A stretch of 64,000 nt of DNA from Quatrionicoccus australiensis (lineage in GTDB: Bacteria > Pseudomonadota > Gammaproteobacteria > Burkholderiales > Rhodocyclaceae). The stretch lies in contig NZ_CP075188.1 of assembly GCF_020510525.1 (NCBI RefSeq), positions 682,001-746,000 on the forward strand, in the 5' to 3' direction. Numbering within the stretch: the first letter of the stretch is position 1; each line of letters opens with the position of its first letter. The notes beneath the pieces are model-generated. The model worked only from the letters and a program-made list of their open reading frames with translations. It ran no database searches and was not told the DNA's origin. Positions 7,984 through 17,696 of the stretch are shown one piece after another. Made by a program: the position numbers and the translations under genes.

Positions 7984-8652
7984 TCAGATGATGGTTTTTA
8001 CACCCGCGGCGGTGCCGAGCAGCAAGACGTTGGCCGGGCGGACTGCGAACAGGCCGTTGGTGACGACGCCGGTGATCTGGTTGATCTGCGCTTCCAGCCC
8101 CTTGGGATCGGTGATGGCAAGATCATGCACGTCAAGGATCAGGTTGCCGTTGTCGGTGACAAAACCGGCCCTTTCCACCGGTCGACCGCCCAGTTTGGCC
8201 AATTCCCGCGCGACGTGGGCGCTCGCCATCGGGATGACTTCGACCGGCAGCGGGAACTTGCCCATCACCTCGACCAGCTTCGAGGCGTCGCAGATGCAGA
8301 CGAAGGTCTTGGCCACGGCGGCAACGATCTTCTCGCGCGTCAGCGCACCGCCGCCGCCCTTGATCATGTTGAGGCCGGCATCGATTTCGTCGGCACCATC
8401 GACGTAGACCGGGATGTCGCTGACGTCGTTGAGGTCGAGCACCTTGATGCCGTGCCCTTCGAGGCGTTTGCGGGTGGCTTCCGAACTGGCGACGGCGCCC
8501 TGGTATCTGTCCTTGAGCGGCGCCAGGGCGTCGATGAAGAAATTGGCCGTCGAGCCGGTGCCGACGCCGATAATGCTGCCGGCGGGGGCGTTGGCGGCAA
8601 CGTAGTCGGCGGCGGCCTGGGCAACGGCCTGTTTGAGTTCGTCCTGGGTCAT
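7984..8652 (-). CDS. rpiA: ribose-5-phosphate isomerase A
   Basis: RpiA interconverts ribose 5-phosphate and ribulose 5-phosphate in the pentose phosphate pathway (cytoplasm). The 222-aa length is typical. Family motifs are present: [13 protein letters not shown] near the N-terminus, the [10 protein letters not shown] segment, VDGADEID with the catalytic acids, [12 protein letters not shown], and the C-terminal [14 protein letters not shown] 8652 has AGGAAG upstream; a further in-frame ATG ten codons upstream lacks support. The phasin gene lies 62 bp downstream on the same strand and may be cotranscribed. Confidence 0.96.
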   Translation of the reverse strand: MTQDELKQAVAQAAADYVAANAPAGSIIGVGTGSTANFFIDALAPLKDRYQGAVASSEATRKRLEGHGIKVLDLNDVSDIPVYVDGADEIDAGLNMIKGGGGALTREKIVAAVAKTFVCICDASKLVEVMGKFPLPVEVIPMASAHVARELAKLGGRPVERAGFVTDNGNLILDVHDLAITDPKGLEAQINQITGVVTNGLFAVRPANVLLLGTAAGVKTII

Positions 8653-8688
8653 GGTGGGCTTCCTGAATGGGGTGGGGTGCATTTTAAC

Positions 8689-8723
8689 CTGTCAAAAAAG
8701 TTTAACTTTACGAACTGGATAAA
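8689..8723 (+). promoter_or_regulatory. weak PHO-box candidate before the RHH-like gene
   Basis: CTGTCAA (8689-8695) and GTTTAAC (8700-8706) lie 11 bp apart. GATAAA (8718-8723) could be the -10 at 11-nt spacing. This is weaker than the other boxes in the window. An alternative -10, TAAACT, lies at 8728-8733. Confidence 0.3.
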
Positions 8724-8760
8724 TCGCTAAACTGCATACATCGTTTTTAGGGAGAACAAG

Positions 8761-9363
8761 ATGAGCGATCAAAAGAAAACTGCGCCAGTGAAAACCGCCC
8801 CTGCAGCCAAGTCGACCGCTGCGCCGAAGCCGCCGAAAAAGCTGGTGCCGCGCACCGCGCCGAAGCCGGCTCCGGAGGTCGTGGTTGCCGCAGCGGCCGA
8901 GCCGGTCGTGGTGCCGGAAGTTGTTACCCCGGCCCCGGCTGAAGTGCCGGCGACTGCCGCCGCCGTCAAGGCCAAGCCGGCGCGCAAGCCGTCGCGGGTA
9001 GATGAAACGGTGAGCAAGCATCAGAAGGTGCTGGCCGATGCGCTGGTCAAGGCACAGGCTATCAAGTACGACAAGCCGGCCGTGGTCAAGGCCGAGCCGC
9101 CCAAGGCGGGCAAGGCCGCCAAGGCGGAAAAGCCGGTGCGCCAGAAAAAGCCGAAGCTGGTGCGCGACAGCTATGCCATGCCGGAAGATGAGTACGCCCA
9201 GATCGGTGCCCTCAAGAAGCGTCTGGCCGGACTGGGGCGCGAAACCAAGAAGAGCGAACTGCTGCGTGGTGGCATTGCCCTGCTGGCGGCTCTCAACGAT
9301 GCCGAACTGACGGCGGTCATGGGTCGTGTCGAGCGCATCAAGACGGGGCGTCCGGCCAAGTAA
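8761..9363 (+). CDS. H1-like Ala/Pro/Lys-rich protein with RHH-like C-terminal domain
   Basis: A 200-aa basic protein in two parts. Residues 1 to about 135 are low complexity (Ala, Pro, Lys, Val), resembling bacterial histone-H1-like tails. The last 65 residues are well structured: SYAMPEDEYAQIGALKKRL, then KKSELLRGGIALLAAL. This strand-helix-helix pattern resembles ribbon-helix-helix DNA-binding proteins. I infer a DNA-binding or nucleoid-associated role but do not recognise a named family. GGGAG precedes the ATG. It stands alone between rpiA (divergent) and pstS, with a weak PHO-box candidate upstream. Confidence 0.7.
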   Translation: MSDQKKTAPVKTAPAAKSTAAPKPPKKLVPRTAPKPAPEVVVAAAAEPVVVPEVVTPAPAEVPATAAAVKAKPARKPSRVDETVSKHQKVLADALVKAQAIKYDKPAVVKAEPPKAGKAAKAEKPVRQKKPKLVRDSYAMPEDEYAQIGALKKRLAGLGRETKKSELLRGGIALLAALNDAELTAVMGRVERIKTGRPAK

Positions 9364-9378
9364 GCGAATTATTACAGT

Positions 9379-9412
9379 TCGTCATCTGGCTGTAACAAAC
9401 CGGGACTAACCT
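9379..9412 (+). promoter_or_regulatory. PHO box and -10 of pstS
   Basis: TCGTCAT (9379-9385), a 4-nt spacer and CTGTAAC (9390-9396) form a standard 18-bp PHO box. TAACCT (9407-9412) starts 10 nt later. PhoB control of pstS is established in proteobacteria, so this site serves as the local reference for the other boxes. Confidence 0.7.
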
Positions 9413-9452
9413 GCACATCGTTGTCTAACTCAATCATGTGCAGGAGTTCCCC

Positions 9453-10454
<1,002 letters not shown>

Positions 10455-10489
10455 GCTTTGCCCTGGCGGTGCAATAATCGCCTGCTGTC

Positions 10490-10519
10490 GAAGCCCGGCC
10501 CTGCACGGGGTCGGGCTTC
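10490..10519 (+). terminator. intercistronic hairpin between pstS and pstC
   Basis: A 12-bp stem pairs GAAGCCCGGCCC (10490-10501) with the segment 10508-10519, with one G-T pair. Only a short T-tract follows (CCGTTT), so it is more likely a partial terminator or a 3'-end stabiliser of pstS mRNA than a full stop. Confidence 0.55.
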
Positions 10520-10539
10520 CCGTTTATGGAATTCTTGAT

Positions 10540-11490
10540 GTGAATTCACACGCTATGTCTGCAAACAACGCTTCTGACCTGCACACGGTCAGCGATCGCC
10601 TGGCAAAGAATGCCATGCGCAATGTCAGCGAGAGACTGATCGAGGGGCTGCTGTTCAGCGCCGCGGCAGTCTCCGTGCTGACCACGATCGGCATCATGTA
10701 TGTGCTCATTTCCGAGTCCATCCATTTCTTCGCCAATGTCAGCATCGTCGACTTCCTGACCGATACGCAATGGACGCCGCTCTTCGACGACGCCCACTTC
10801 GGCATCATGGTGCTGGTTTCCGGGACGCTCGTTTCCTCAGCCGTGGCGCTGCTGGTCGCCGTGCCGATGGGTACCATCATCGCCATCTATCTTTCCGAGT
10901 TCGCCAACGGCAAGGTGCGTGAAGTTGCCAAACCGATCCTCGAACTGCTCGGCGGTATTCCGACCATCGTCTTCGGCTATTTCGCCCTGCTCATGGTCAC
11001 CCCGCTGCTGCAGAAACTGTTTCCCGAATTGCCCGGCTTTTCGCTGCTCTCCGCCGGCCTGGTGATGGGCATCATGATCGTGCCCTACATCGCCTCGCTG
11101 TCCGAGGATGCGATGCGCTCGGTGCCGATGAGCCTGCGTGAAGGGGCTTATGCACTCGGCTCGACCAAGCTCTATACCGCGATTCACGTTGTTGTCCCGG
11201 CGGCCTTCTCGGGTATTGCCGCGGCTTACATCCTGGCCATCTCGCGTGCCGTTGGCGAAACGATGATTCTCGCCGTCGCCGCCGGCATGCAGCCGAACCT
11301 GACCTGGAATCCGATGGAGCCGGCTGCCACGATTACTTCCTACATCGTCCAGGTGGCGCTGGGTGACCTGCCGCATGGCTCGATCGGTTACCAGACCATT
11401 TTTGCTGCCGGCCTGACCCTGATCCTGATCACCCTGGTCTTCAACATCCTCGGCCAGTGGCTGCGCGCCAAATTCCGGGAGAACTACTGA
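10540..11490 (+). CDS. pstC: phosphate ABC transporter permease PstC
   Basis: An inner-membrane permease of the Pst importer, 316 aa, with about six hydrophobic helices. The ABC permease EAA-like loop is present (MSLREGAYALGSTKLYTAIH), as is the coupling region AISRAVGETMILAVAAG. The N-terminal cytoplasmic tail is longer than in some homologues. The start is uncertain: GTG 10540 is used here, and ATG 10555 is in frame; neither has a strong ribosome site. Its TGA shares one base with the pstA ATG, indicating translational coupling. Confidence 0.93.
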   Translation: MNSHAMSANNASDLHTVSDRLAKNAMRNVSERLIEGLLFSAAAVSVLTTIGIMYVLISESIHFFANVSIVDFLTDTQWTPLFDDAHFGIMVLVSGTLVSSAVALLVAVPMGTIIAIYLSEFANGKVREVAKPILELLGGIPTIVFGYFALLMVTPLLQKLFPELPGFSLLSAGLVMGIMIVPYIASLSEDAMRSVPMSLREGAYALGSTKLYTAIHVVVPAAFSGIAAAYILAISRAVGETMILAVAAGMQPNLTWNPMEPAATITSYIVQVALGDLPHGSIGYQTIFAAGLTLILITLVFNILGQWLRAKFRENY

Positions 11491-12413
11491 TGCAACCGCT
11501 GACTACCGAGCAAATCCGCTCCCTGATCGCCAAGGGAAAATTGCGCGATGCCATCTTCAAGGGCCTGGGTATTTTCTGCCTCGCTGTCGCCCTGCTGGTC
11601 ATCATCCTGCTGGTGTCCGACATGGTCGAGAAGGGCTCCGAGCGCTTCACGGTCGATTTCTTCATGAACTTCGCCTCGCGGCATGCCAATCAGGCCGGTA
11701 TTCTCTCGGCCTGGGTCGGTTCGCTGCTGGTGATGACAGTGACCGCCCTGGCTGCCGTGCCGCTTGGCGTCGCCGCCGGTGTCTATCTGGAAGAGTATGC
11801 CAAGCGTAACTGGATTACCGAGATCATCGAGATCAACATCACCAATCTGGCCGCCGTGCCGTCGATTGTGTATGGTCTTCTGGCTCTCGGCATCTTTGTG
11901 TACCAGTTCGGTTTCGGCCAGAGCATCCTGTCGGCCGGCCTGACCCTGGCGCTGCTGATCCTGCCGATCATCATCGTATCGACCCGCGAAGCGATCCGTG
12001 CCATTCCGGCAATGATCCGCGAAGGCTCGATGGCGGTTGGTGCGACGCGCTGGCAGACCTGCCGCTACCACATCATTCCGTATGCCATGCCCGGCATCCT
12101 GACTGGTGTGATCATCGGCCTGGCCCGTGCCATCGGCGAAACGGCCCCGATCATCACGATCGGCGCGCTGACTTTCATCGCCTTCCTGCCGCCCGCCCCG
12201 TTCATGGGCGAACCGGCGGCCGGCCTGTTCGACTGGGTGATGGCCCCCTTCACGGTGATGCCGATCCAGATCTTCAACTGGACCTCGCGTCCGGACCCGG
12301 CTTTTGAAGTCAATGCTGCCGCCGCCGGCTTCGTGCTGATGGCCATGGTGCTGTCGATGAACGGCATCGCTATCTACCTGCGCTACAAGATGCGCAAGAA
12401 CATCAAGTGGTAA
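11490..12413 (+). CDS. pstA: phosphate ABC transporter permease PstA
   Basis: The second permease subunit of the Pst importer, 307 aa. It has an N-terminal cytoplasmic segment, then a TM helix and the conserved permease core, with PSIVYGLLALGIF, the EAA-loop region AMIREGSMAVGATRWQTCRY and GLARAIGETAPII. ATG 11490 overlaps the pstC stop by one base and has GGGAG upstream. pstB follows after 11 nt. It partners with PstC to form the channel. Confidence 0.95.
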   Translation: MQPLTTEQIRSLIAKGKLRDAIFKGLGIFCLAVALLVIILLVSDMVEKGSERFTVDFFMNFASRHANQAGILSAWVGSLLVMTVTALAAVPLGVAAGVYLEEYAKRNWITEIIEINITNLAAVPSIVYGLLALGIFVYQFGFGQSILSAGLTLALLILPIIIVSTREAIRAIPAMIREGSMAVGATRWQTCRYHIIPYAMPGILTGVIIGLARAIGETAPIITIGALTFIAFLPPAPFMGEPAAGLFDWVMAPFTVMPIQIFNWTSRPDPAFEVNAAAAGFVLMAMVLSMNGIAIYLRYKMRKNIKW

Positions 12414-12424
12414 AAGGATAAATC

Positions 12425-13204
12425 ATGCAAATCCAGGACAATCCCCAACTCAAGGCCGAAGCCCGCAACCTCAACTTCTATTACGGTGAGGCCAAGGCGC
12501 TCAAGGGCATCAACATGCCGATCTACGACAAGAAGGTCACCGCACTGATCGGTCCGTCCGGTTGTGGCAAATCGACCTACCTGCGCAGCTTCAACCGCAT
12601 GCACGATCTCTACCCGGGCAACCGTTACGAGGGCGAAATCCGCTTCTTCCCGGACAACACCAACCTGCTGGCGCAGGAAGTGGATCCGATCGAAGTGCGC
12701 ATGCGCGTCGGCATGGTTTTCCAGAAGCCGAATCCGTTCCCGAAGTCGATCTACGAAAACGTTGCCTACGGCCTGCGCGTGCGCGGTGAAAACAACCGTC
12801 GTGTGCTCGACGACAAGGTCGAGCAGGCCCTGCGTGGCGCGGCGATCTGGGACGAAGTGAAGGACCGCCTCAACGAACTGGCTTCCAATCTGTCCGGCGG
12901 TCAGCAACAGCGTCTGTGCATTGCCCGTGCCCTGGCAACCGATCCCGAACTGCTGCTTTTCGATGAGCCGACTTCGGCGCTTGATCCGATTGCCACCGCC
13001 GCCATCGAGGAACTGGTGCATGAGCTGAAGAAGCGCGTCACCATCCTGATCGTGACGCATAACATGCAGCAGGCTGCCCGCGTTTCCGATTACACGGCCT
13101 ACATGTACCTGGGCGAACTGATCGAATTCGGCAAGACCGACGAGATCTTCATCAAGCCGCAGGACAAGCGTACTGAAGACTACATTACCGGCCGCATGGG
13201 TTAA
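12425..13204 (+). CDS. pstB: phosphate ABC transporter ATPase PstB
   Basis: The ATP-hydrolysing subunit of the phosphate importer, 259 aa. It shows Walker [10 protein letters not shown], the PstB-typical Q-loop region [19 protein letters not shown], the ABC signature [15 protein letters not shown], Walker [14 protein letters not shown] and the switch His in VTHNMQQA. It lies on the inner face of the membrane with PstC/PstA. It also takes part in phosphate sensing, because PstB with PhoU restrains PhoR when phosphate is plentiful (known for E. coli). The ATG follows an AAAGG site. Confidence 0.97.
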   Translation: MQIQDNPQLKAEARNLNFYYGEAKALKGINMPIYDKKVTALIGPSGCGKSTYLRSFNRMHDLYPGNRYEGEIRFFPDNTNLLAQEVDPIEVRMRVGMVFQKPNPFPKSIYENVAYGLRVRGENNRRVLDDKVEQALRGAAIWDEVKDRLNELASNLSGGQQQRLCIARALATDPELLLFDEPTSALDPIATAAIEELVHELKKRVTILIVTHNMQQAARVSDYTAYMYLGELIEFGKTDEIFIKPQDKRTEDYITGRMG

Positions 13205-13217
13205 TCAGGGGAACGAC

Positions 13218-13907
13218 ATGAACGAAAGCCAACACCTTTCCAGCCAGTTCGACGAGGATCTCAGCCGTCTGCGCACGCATGTGCTGCAAATGGGCGGTCT
13301 GGTCGAAACCCAGGTTTCCGCTGCCATCGATGCCTACACCACGGGTGAAGTCGCCAGCGTGAAGAGCATTGTCGAGACCGACCGCAAGGTCAATGAGCTC
13401 GAGAAGGCCATCGACGACGATTGCGCCCACATCATCGCCAAGCGTCAGCCGACGGCATCCGATCTGCGCCTCGTGCTCGGCATCAGCAAGATCGTTACCG
13501 ATCTCGAGCGGGCTGGCGACGAAGCCAAGAAAATCGCCAAGGGCGTGCGCCGGATTTATGAAGGTGGTCACATGCCGTCGCAATACGGCGTCGGCATTCG
13601 CCATCTGGCCGAGGCCGCGCTGGTCATGGTGCGGCAGGCGCTTGATGCCTTTGCCCGTCTCGATACGGCGCAGGCCGCCAGCGTGATTCGTGCCGACACC
13701 GAGGTCGATACTGAATTCAAGTCGATCATCCGTCAGCTGATCACGCACATGATGGAAGATCCGCGTACGATCACGACGGCGATCGACATCATCTCGATCG
13801 CCCGTGCCATCGAACGGATCGGCGACCATGCGAAGAATGTTTCCGAGCAGGTGGTTTATGTCGTTGAGGGACGTGACATTCGTCATACCAAGGAGCTCAC
13901 CAAGTGA
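13218..13907 (+). CDS. phoU: phosphate signalling protein PhoU
   Basis: PhoU links the state of the Pst transporter to the PhoR kinase and lowers Pho signalling when phosphate is sufficient. This 229-aa protein is made of two homologous three-helix repeats. Metal-contact motifs are visible in the first (ETDRKVNELEKAID) and second (ADTEVDTEFKSI) repeats. ARAIERIGDHAKNVSEQVVY is the family's most conserved C-terminal segment. The start has GGGGAA upstream. Its TGA overlaps the phoB GTG (GTGA), so the sensor and regulator genes are translationally coupled to it. Confidence 0.96.
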   Translation: MNESQHLSSQFDEDLSRLRTHVLQMGGLVETQVSAAIDAYTTGEVASVKSIVETDRKVNELEKAIDDDCAHIIAKRQPTASDLRLVLGISKIVTDLERAGDEAKKIAKGVRRIYEGGHMPSQYGVGIRHLAEAALVMVRQALDAFARLDTAQAASVIRADTEVDTEFKSIIRQLITHMMEDPRTITTAIDIISIARAIERIGDHAKNVSEQVVYVVEGRDIRHTKELTK

Positions 13908-14590
13908 CACCGACGATTCTGGTCGTTGAAGACGAACCAGCCATCCAGGAACTTGTTGTCATCAATCTCAAGCACGCCGGCTTTCTGGTGGTGCGGGCGG
14001 GTAGCGCCGAGGAAGCCGAGTCGGCGATCCGCGCAGCGCTTCCCGACCTTGTGATCCTCGACTGGATGCTGCCCGGACAGTCCGGCGTGGCGCTGGCCAA
14101 GAAGATTCGTGCTGACGAGCGGACCCGTGAATTGCCGATCATCATGTTGACGGCGCGGGTGCATGAAGAAGACAAGGTGCAGGGTCTCGAGGCCGGGGCC
14201 GACGATTACGTCACCAAGCCGTTCTCGCCCAAGGAGCTGGTTGCCCGCGTCCGTGCCGTGCTGCGTCGCCGGGCCCCGCACCTGGCTGGTGAAGCGATCG
14301 AAGTGGGTGATCTGGCGCTCAATCCGGCAACTCACCGTGTGCTGGCGGGTGGTCAGCCGGTCGAGTTGGGGCCGACCGAATTCCGTCTGCTCTTTTTCTT
14401 CATGACGCACTCGGAGCGGGTATACACCCGTGCCCAGCTGCTTGATGAAGTCTGGGGTGACCACGTTTTCATCGAGGAGCGCACGGTCGATGTGCACATC
14501 CGCCGCTTGCGTGCCGCCCTTGAGCTTTCGGGTCATCACGAGCGCGTCGAGACGGTGCGCGGCACCGGTTATCGCTTCCGGGGAGCCTGA
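13904..14590 (+). CDS. phoB: phosphate regulon response regulator PhoB
   Basis: An OmpR/PhoB-type response regulator, 228 aa, which binds PHO boxes as tandem dimers when phosphorylated. The receiver has the acidic pocket (E9, D10), phospho-acceptor D53 in VILDWMLPG, the TAR switch (LTARVHEED) and the YVTKPF lysine. The C-terminal winged helix (about residues 130-228) includes FRLLFFFMTHSERVYTRAQL, ERTVDVHIRRLR and RGTGYRF. It starts with GTG overlapping the phoU stop. Its likely targets in this window are the PHO-box promoters before pstS, plcP, dgkA, the divergent outer membrane gene, the EAL/GGDEF gene and the chemoreceptor. Confidence 0.97.
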   Translation: MTPTILVVEDEPAIQELVVINLKHAGFLVVRAGSAEEAESAIRAALPDLVILDWMLPGQSGVALAKKIRADERTRELPIIMLTARVHEEDKVQGLEAGADDYVTKPFSPKELVARVRAVLRRRAPHLAGEAIEVGDLALNPATHRVLAGGQPVELGPTEFRLLFFFMTHSERVYTRAQLLDEVWGDHVFIEERTVDVHIRRLRAALELSGHHERVETVRGTGYRFRGA

Positions 14591-14595
14591 AGCGG

Positions 14596-15888
14596 GTGTC
14601 AGCGCAACTGATCAGGGCTTTGCTGCTCGCCTTGCTGGCTGCCGTCGTTGCTGTGCCAGTCGGATATTTCGTTGCGATCTGGGCCGGTTGGGCAGTCTTT
14701 TGTGCCGGTTTCGGCTTGCAGCTGGCTTTTCATTTTCGCAACTTTGCCCGGCTTGAGCGCTGGTCGCGGGCACCGGTCGTGGATAGCAGCCTGGAGGGCG
14801 AAGGTGCCTGGGATGGCGTTTTTGGCCGTCTCTATCGGCACGAAAAGGAGCTGCGGGCGCAGATTGCACGCCGCGATGACGAAATCGCCATGCTGATAGC
14901 TGCCGGCCAGGCGCTGACGGATGGCGTGGTGCTGCTCGACGAGAACAACCATATCCTGTTCTGCAATACCACGGCGGAGGCGCAGCTCGGTTTGGTGGTG
15001 CGGACCGACCGTGGGCAGCCGGTGGTCAATTTGGTCCGGCAGCCCGAGTTTGTCGGCTATCTGACCGAGGCGGACTTTTCCCGACCTTTGACCCTGCGTT
15101 CCGATCGTAGCGAAGATCGCGTGTTTTCGATCTATGTCCTGCCTTATGCCGGCAACCGGCGCCTGATGCAGGTCAAGGATGTCACCCAGACGGATCGTCT
15201 CGATCGCATGCGGCGTGATTTCGTCGCCAATGTCTCGCATGAGTTGCGTACGCCGCTGACGGTTCTGGCCGGTTTTCTTGAAACCCTGCAGGAAATCGAG
15301 GTCGACCGTGAGGAGCAGGCGCGCTATCTGGCATTGATGGCTGAGCAGTCTCAACGCATGCAGTCCATTGTCCAGGACTTGCTGACGCTGTCTTCGATCG
15401 AGTCGGCGCCACCGCCGGCCAACCAGCCCGTTGATATGCCCAGCCTGATCGACAAGTTGCGCCGGGATGCCGAAGCGCTTTCCAACGGGCGTCACCAGAT
15501 TGTTGTCGAAACCAATGCCCAGGCCGACCTGCGCGGTTCCGAGCCGGAGCTGGTCAGTGCCTTCGGTAACCTGGTAGCCAACGCTGTGCGCTATACGCCG
15601 GCTGGCGGCACGATACGTATCATCTGGCAGGCCAATGCCCAGGGGGCAGAGTTCGCAGTCGAGGACACTGGCATCGGTATCGAGGCCAAGCATATCCCGC
15701 GTCTGACCGAGCGCTTTTATCGTGTAGACCGGGGGCGTTCGCGCGATGCCGGCGGTACTGGCCTGGGCCTGGCGATTGTCAAACACTCGCTGAATCGTCA
15801 CCAGGCACAGCTGGAGATCAAGAGCATGCCAGGTGTGGGAAGCCGCTTTTCCGCCAAGTTTCCGGCCAATCGGGTGGTCGGCGTCTGA
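14596..15888 (+). CDS. phoR: phosphate regulon sensor kinase PhoR
   Basis: The membrane-bound histidine kinase partner of PhoB, 430 aa. Two N-terminal hydrophobic helices (about residues 6-28 and 30-48) have almost no periplasmic loop, as in E. coli PhoR. They are followed by a charged linker, a PAS domain (about 95-200), the H-box FVANVSHELRTPLTVL, the N-box NLVANAVRYTP and the G-boxes (EDTGIGI, GGTGLGLAIV). The lack of a periplasmic sensor fits sensing through PstSCAB-PhoU. It starts at GTG five nucleotides after phoB. Confidence 0.95.
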   Translation: MSAQLIRALLLALLAAVVAVPVGYFVAIWAGWAVFCAGFGLQLAFHFRNFARLERWSRAPVVDSSLEGEGAWDGVFGRLYRHEKELRAQIARRDDEIAMLIAAGQALTDGVVLLDENNHILFCNTTAEAQLGLVVRTDRGQPVVNLVRQPEFVGYLTEADFSRPLTLRSDRSEDRVFSIYVLPYAGNRRLMQVKDVTQTDRLDRMRRDFVANVSHELRTPLTVLAGFLETLQEIEVDREEQARYLALMAEQSQRMQSIVQDLLTLSSIESAPPPANQPVDMPSLIDKLRRDAEALSNGRHQIVVETNAQADLRGSEPELVSAFGNLVANAVRYTPAGGTIRIIWQANAQGAEFAVEDTGIGIEAKHIPRLTERFYRVDRGRSRDAGGTGLGLAIVKHSLNRHQAQLEIKSMPGVGSRFSAKFPANRVVGV

Positions 15889-15967
15889 ATTCGGTCTTTT
15901 TGCCGAGTCGACCGGTGCAGAAAACCGGCCCGGTCTTGCCCTGTGTTGCAGCCACTGGAAATAAACA

Positions 15968-15996
15968 TTGACCTGAGCGGGGCTTTGCTGGATAGT
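15968..15996 (+). promoter_or_regulatory. promoter of the initiator tRNA
   Basis: TTGACC (15968-15973) and GATAGT (15991-15996) are 17 bp apart. A G+C-rich discriminator follows, as expected of a stable-RNA promoter. The tRNA begins 17 bp downstream. Confidence 0.55.
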
Positions 15997-16012
15997 GCGC
16001 ACCTCTGACGGA

Positions 16013-16088
16013 CGCGGGGTGGAGCAGTTGGCAGCTCGTCGGGCTCATAACCCGAAGGTCGCAGGTTCAAGTCCTGCCCCCGCAACCA
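16013..16088 (+). tRNA. initiator tRNA-fMet (CAT)
   Basis: A full cloverleaf: acceptor CGCGGGG with CCCCGC and an encoded CCA end. The initiator hallmarks are a C1-A72-type mismatch and three G-C pairs (GGG/CCC) in the anticodon stem flanking CTCATAA. The T-loop is GTTCAAG. The D-loop is one base shorter than in E. coli tRNA-fMet. An intrinsic terminator follows at 16099-16137. Confidence 0.97.
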
Positions 16089-16098
16089 ATGAATGAAA

Positions 16099-16137
16099 TC
16101 AAGGATCAACAGCGCATGCTGCTTGGTCCTTTTTTTT
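16099..16137 (+). terminator. terminator after tRNA-fMet
   Basis: A bulged hairpin (AAGGATCA...CAGC with GCTG...TTGGTCCTT) is followed by eight T, 11 bp after the tRNA CCA end. Confidence 0.75.
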
Positions 16138-16301
16138 CGCTTGCTTCGTCTGTTCCGGCGTTAATTTCTACGATTCTTGCAGTGTGGCGGCGGGCGATGA
16201 TGCAAGTCTGATCCAGAAGCTGCTCGACAATGCCAAACTGAGGGTTGACTAGCCGGATGCGGTTGGCGGCAGTTCCCGGTCAGGGGCTGCCGCCAGTCGG
16301 C

Positions 16302-16354
16302 AATGGGCGCAACGTGAGCGAATTGCTTGCTCGCGTTGCGCCCATTCTTTTTTC
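16302..16354 (+). terminator. long intrinsic terminator of unknown transcript
   Basis: AATGGGCGCAACG plus GAGC pairs with GCTC plus the complementary arm ending at 16346, followed by CTTTTTTC. The polarity is plus strand, yet no plus-strand gene precedes it except the separately terminated tRNA. Confidence 0.65.
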
Positions 16355-16393
16355 AAGAGAAAGGAGCGATTCATGAAATCCGGCAATCCTGGC

Positions 16394-16423
16394 GGTCGAC
16401 CGCTAAAAATCGGCCAAAATGCC
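16394..16423. repeat. GGTCGACCG repeat copy just 3' of purT
   Basis: GGTCGACCG, a T plus A-tract, CGGCC, then AAAATGCC. It has the same 30-bp layout and about 22 of 30 identical bases as the copy at 61987 in the lytic transglycosylase gene. Confidence 0.5.
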
Positions 16424-16437
16424 CTGCTGCGCGGAAT

Positions 16438-17652
16438 TCAGTTCTTGACGGGCTTGACCCGGCTGGCAGCGAGCTTGGCACGGCCGCGCGCTTCGTCGGT
16501 ATCGTCGCCGTTGGCGACGGCAACGCCCATGCGGCGTTTGACGAAGGACTCCGGCTTGCCGAACAGGCGGATGTCGCTGCGTGGCACCGACAAGGCTTCG
16601 GCCACCCCTTCGAAGGCGATGCCTTTTTCTTCCATGCCGCCATAAATGACGGCCGAGGCGCCGGGTTCGCGCAGCGCGGTGTCGACCGGCAGGCCGAGGA
16701 TGGCGCGGGCATGCAGTTCGAATTCGGAGAAGCGTTGCGAGCACAGCGTGACCAGACCGGTGTCGTGCGGGCGCGGGCTGACTTCGGAGAACCAGACCAT
16801 GTCGCCCTTGACGAACAATTCGACGCCGAACAGGCCGCGCCCGCCGAGGTTGCCGGTGACGGCGGCGGCAATTTCCTGGGCGCGTTGCAGTGCGCCCGGC
16901 GTCATTGCCTGCGGCTGCCAGGATTCGACGTAATCGCCGGACACCTGAACATGGCCGATCGGCTCGCAGAAATGGGTTTCGACCTCGCCGGAGGCGCCGC
17001 GGGCACGTACCGTGAGCAGGGTGATTTCGTAATCGAAATCGATGAAGCCCTCGACGATGATGCGCCCGGAATTGACCCGGCCGCCGCTGGCGGCATAGTC
17101 CCAGGCTTTCTGCACGTCGTCCGGGCCGCGCAGCAGCGACTGGCCCTTGCCGGACGAAGACATCACCGGCTTGATGATGCACGGGTAGCCAATGCCTTGT
17201 TCACCATTGGCGCCATCAATGGCGGCCTGCAGTTCTGCAAGGGAGTCGGCAAACTGGTAGGGCGAGGTGGCCAGGCCGAGTTCTTCGGCGGCGAGGCGGC
17301 GGATGCCTTCGCGATTCATGGTCAGTTTGGTGGCGCGCGCGGTCGGGATGACCTCGGCGAGGCCGGCGGCCTCGATCTCGACCAGCATGTCGGTGGCGAT
17401 GGCTTCGATTTCCGGCACGATCAGGTGCGGCTTTTCCAGTTCGACCAGGCGGCGCAGCGCAGCGCCATCGGTCATCGAAATGACATGGGCGCGGTGCGCC
17501 ACCTGGTGGCCCGGTGCATCCGGGTAGCGGTCCACGGCGATCACCTCGACGCCCATACGCTGCAATGCTATGATCACCTCCTTGCCGAGCTCGCCTGAGC
17601 CGAGAAGCATGACGCGCAGGGCGCTGGGGGAAAGCGGGGTGCCGAGTTTCAT
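16438..17652 (-). CDS. purT: formate-dependent phosphoribosylglycinamide formyltransferase PurT
   Basis: PurT forms formyl-GAR from GAR, formate and ATP in purine synthesis, in place of folate-dependent PurN. The 404-aa length is typical. The ATP-grasp fold shows the N-terminal [18 protein letters not shown], the PEIEAIATD segment, the ATP-binding [14 protein letters not shown], and the metal/phosphate part [24 protein letters not shown] lies 8 nt before the ATG. An inverted repeat (17676-17696) precedes the ribosome site. It is divergent from the GT39 gene and has a GGTCGACCG repeat just past its stop. Confidence 0.96.
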   Translation of the reverse strand: MKLGTPLSPSALRVMLLGSGELGKEVIIALQRMGVEVIAVDRYPDAPGHQVAHRAHVISMTDGAALRRLVELEKPHLIVPEIEAIATDMLVEIEAAGLAEVIPTARATKLTMNREGIRRLAAEELGLATSPYQFADSLAELQAAIDGANGEQGIGYPCIIKPVMSSSGKGQSLLRGPDDVQKAWDYAASGGRVNSGRIIVEGFIDFDYEITLLTVRARGASGEVETHFCEPIGHVQVSGDYVESWQPQAMTPGALQRAQEIAAAVTGNLGGRGLFGVELFVKGDMVWFSEVSPRPHDTGLVTLCSQRFSEFELHARAILGLPVDTALREPGASAVIYGGMEEKGIAFEGVAEALSVPRSDIRLFGKPESFVKRRMGVAVANGDDTDEARGRAKLAASRVKPVKN

Positions 17653-17675
17653 TGGGTTCTCCTGGTAGGTGCCGG

Positions 17676-17696
17676 TTCAGCCGGTTTCCGGCTGAA
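17676..17696. repeat. inverted repeat in the purT leader
   Basis: TTCAGCCGG pairs with CCGGCTGAA around a 3-nt loop, about 24 bp upstream of the purT start. It could be an operator or an mRNA hairpin. No known purine regulator site is recognised. Confidence 0.4.

Larger units (their letters stand above)
16138..16437. other. gene-free stretch with two hairpins
   Basis: There is no convincing protein gene between the tRNA terminator and the purT stop. It holds a hairpin GGCGGCAG/CTGCCGCC (about 16265-16292), a long terminator hairpin (16302-16354) and a GGTCGACCG repeat (16394-16423). A plus-strand frame ending at TAG 16252-16254 reads SLIQKLLDNAKLRVD at its C-terminus and may be a gene remnant. 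A small RNA ending at the second hairpin is possible. Confidence 0.4.

Noticed and set aside
16140..16254. Possible small protein ending SLIQKLLDNAKLRVD
   Set aside because: No supported start or ribosome site; it could be a gene remnant, so it was noted only within the gap entry.
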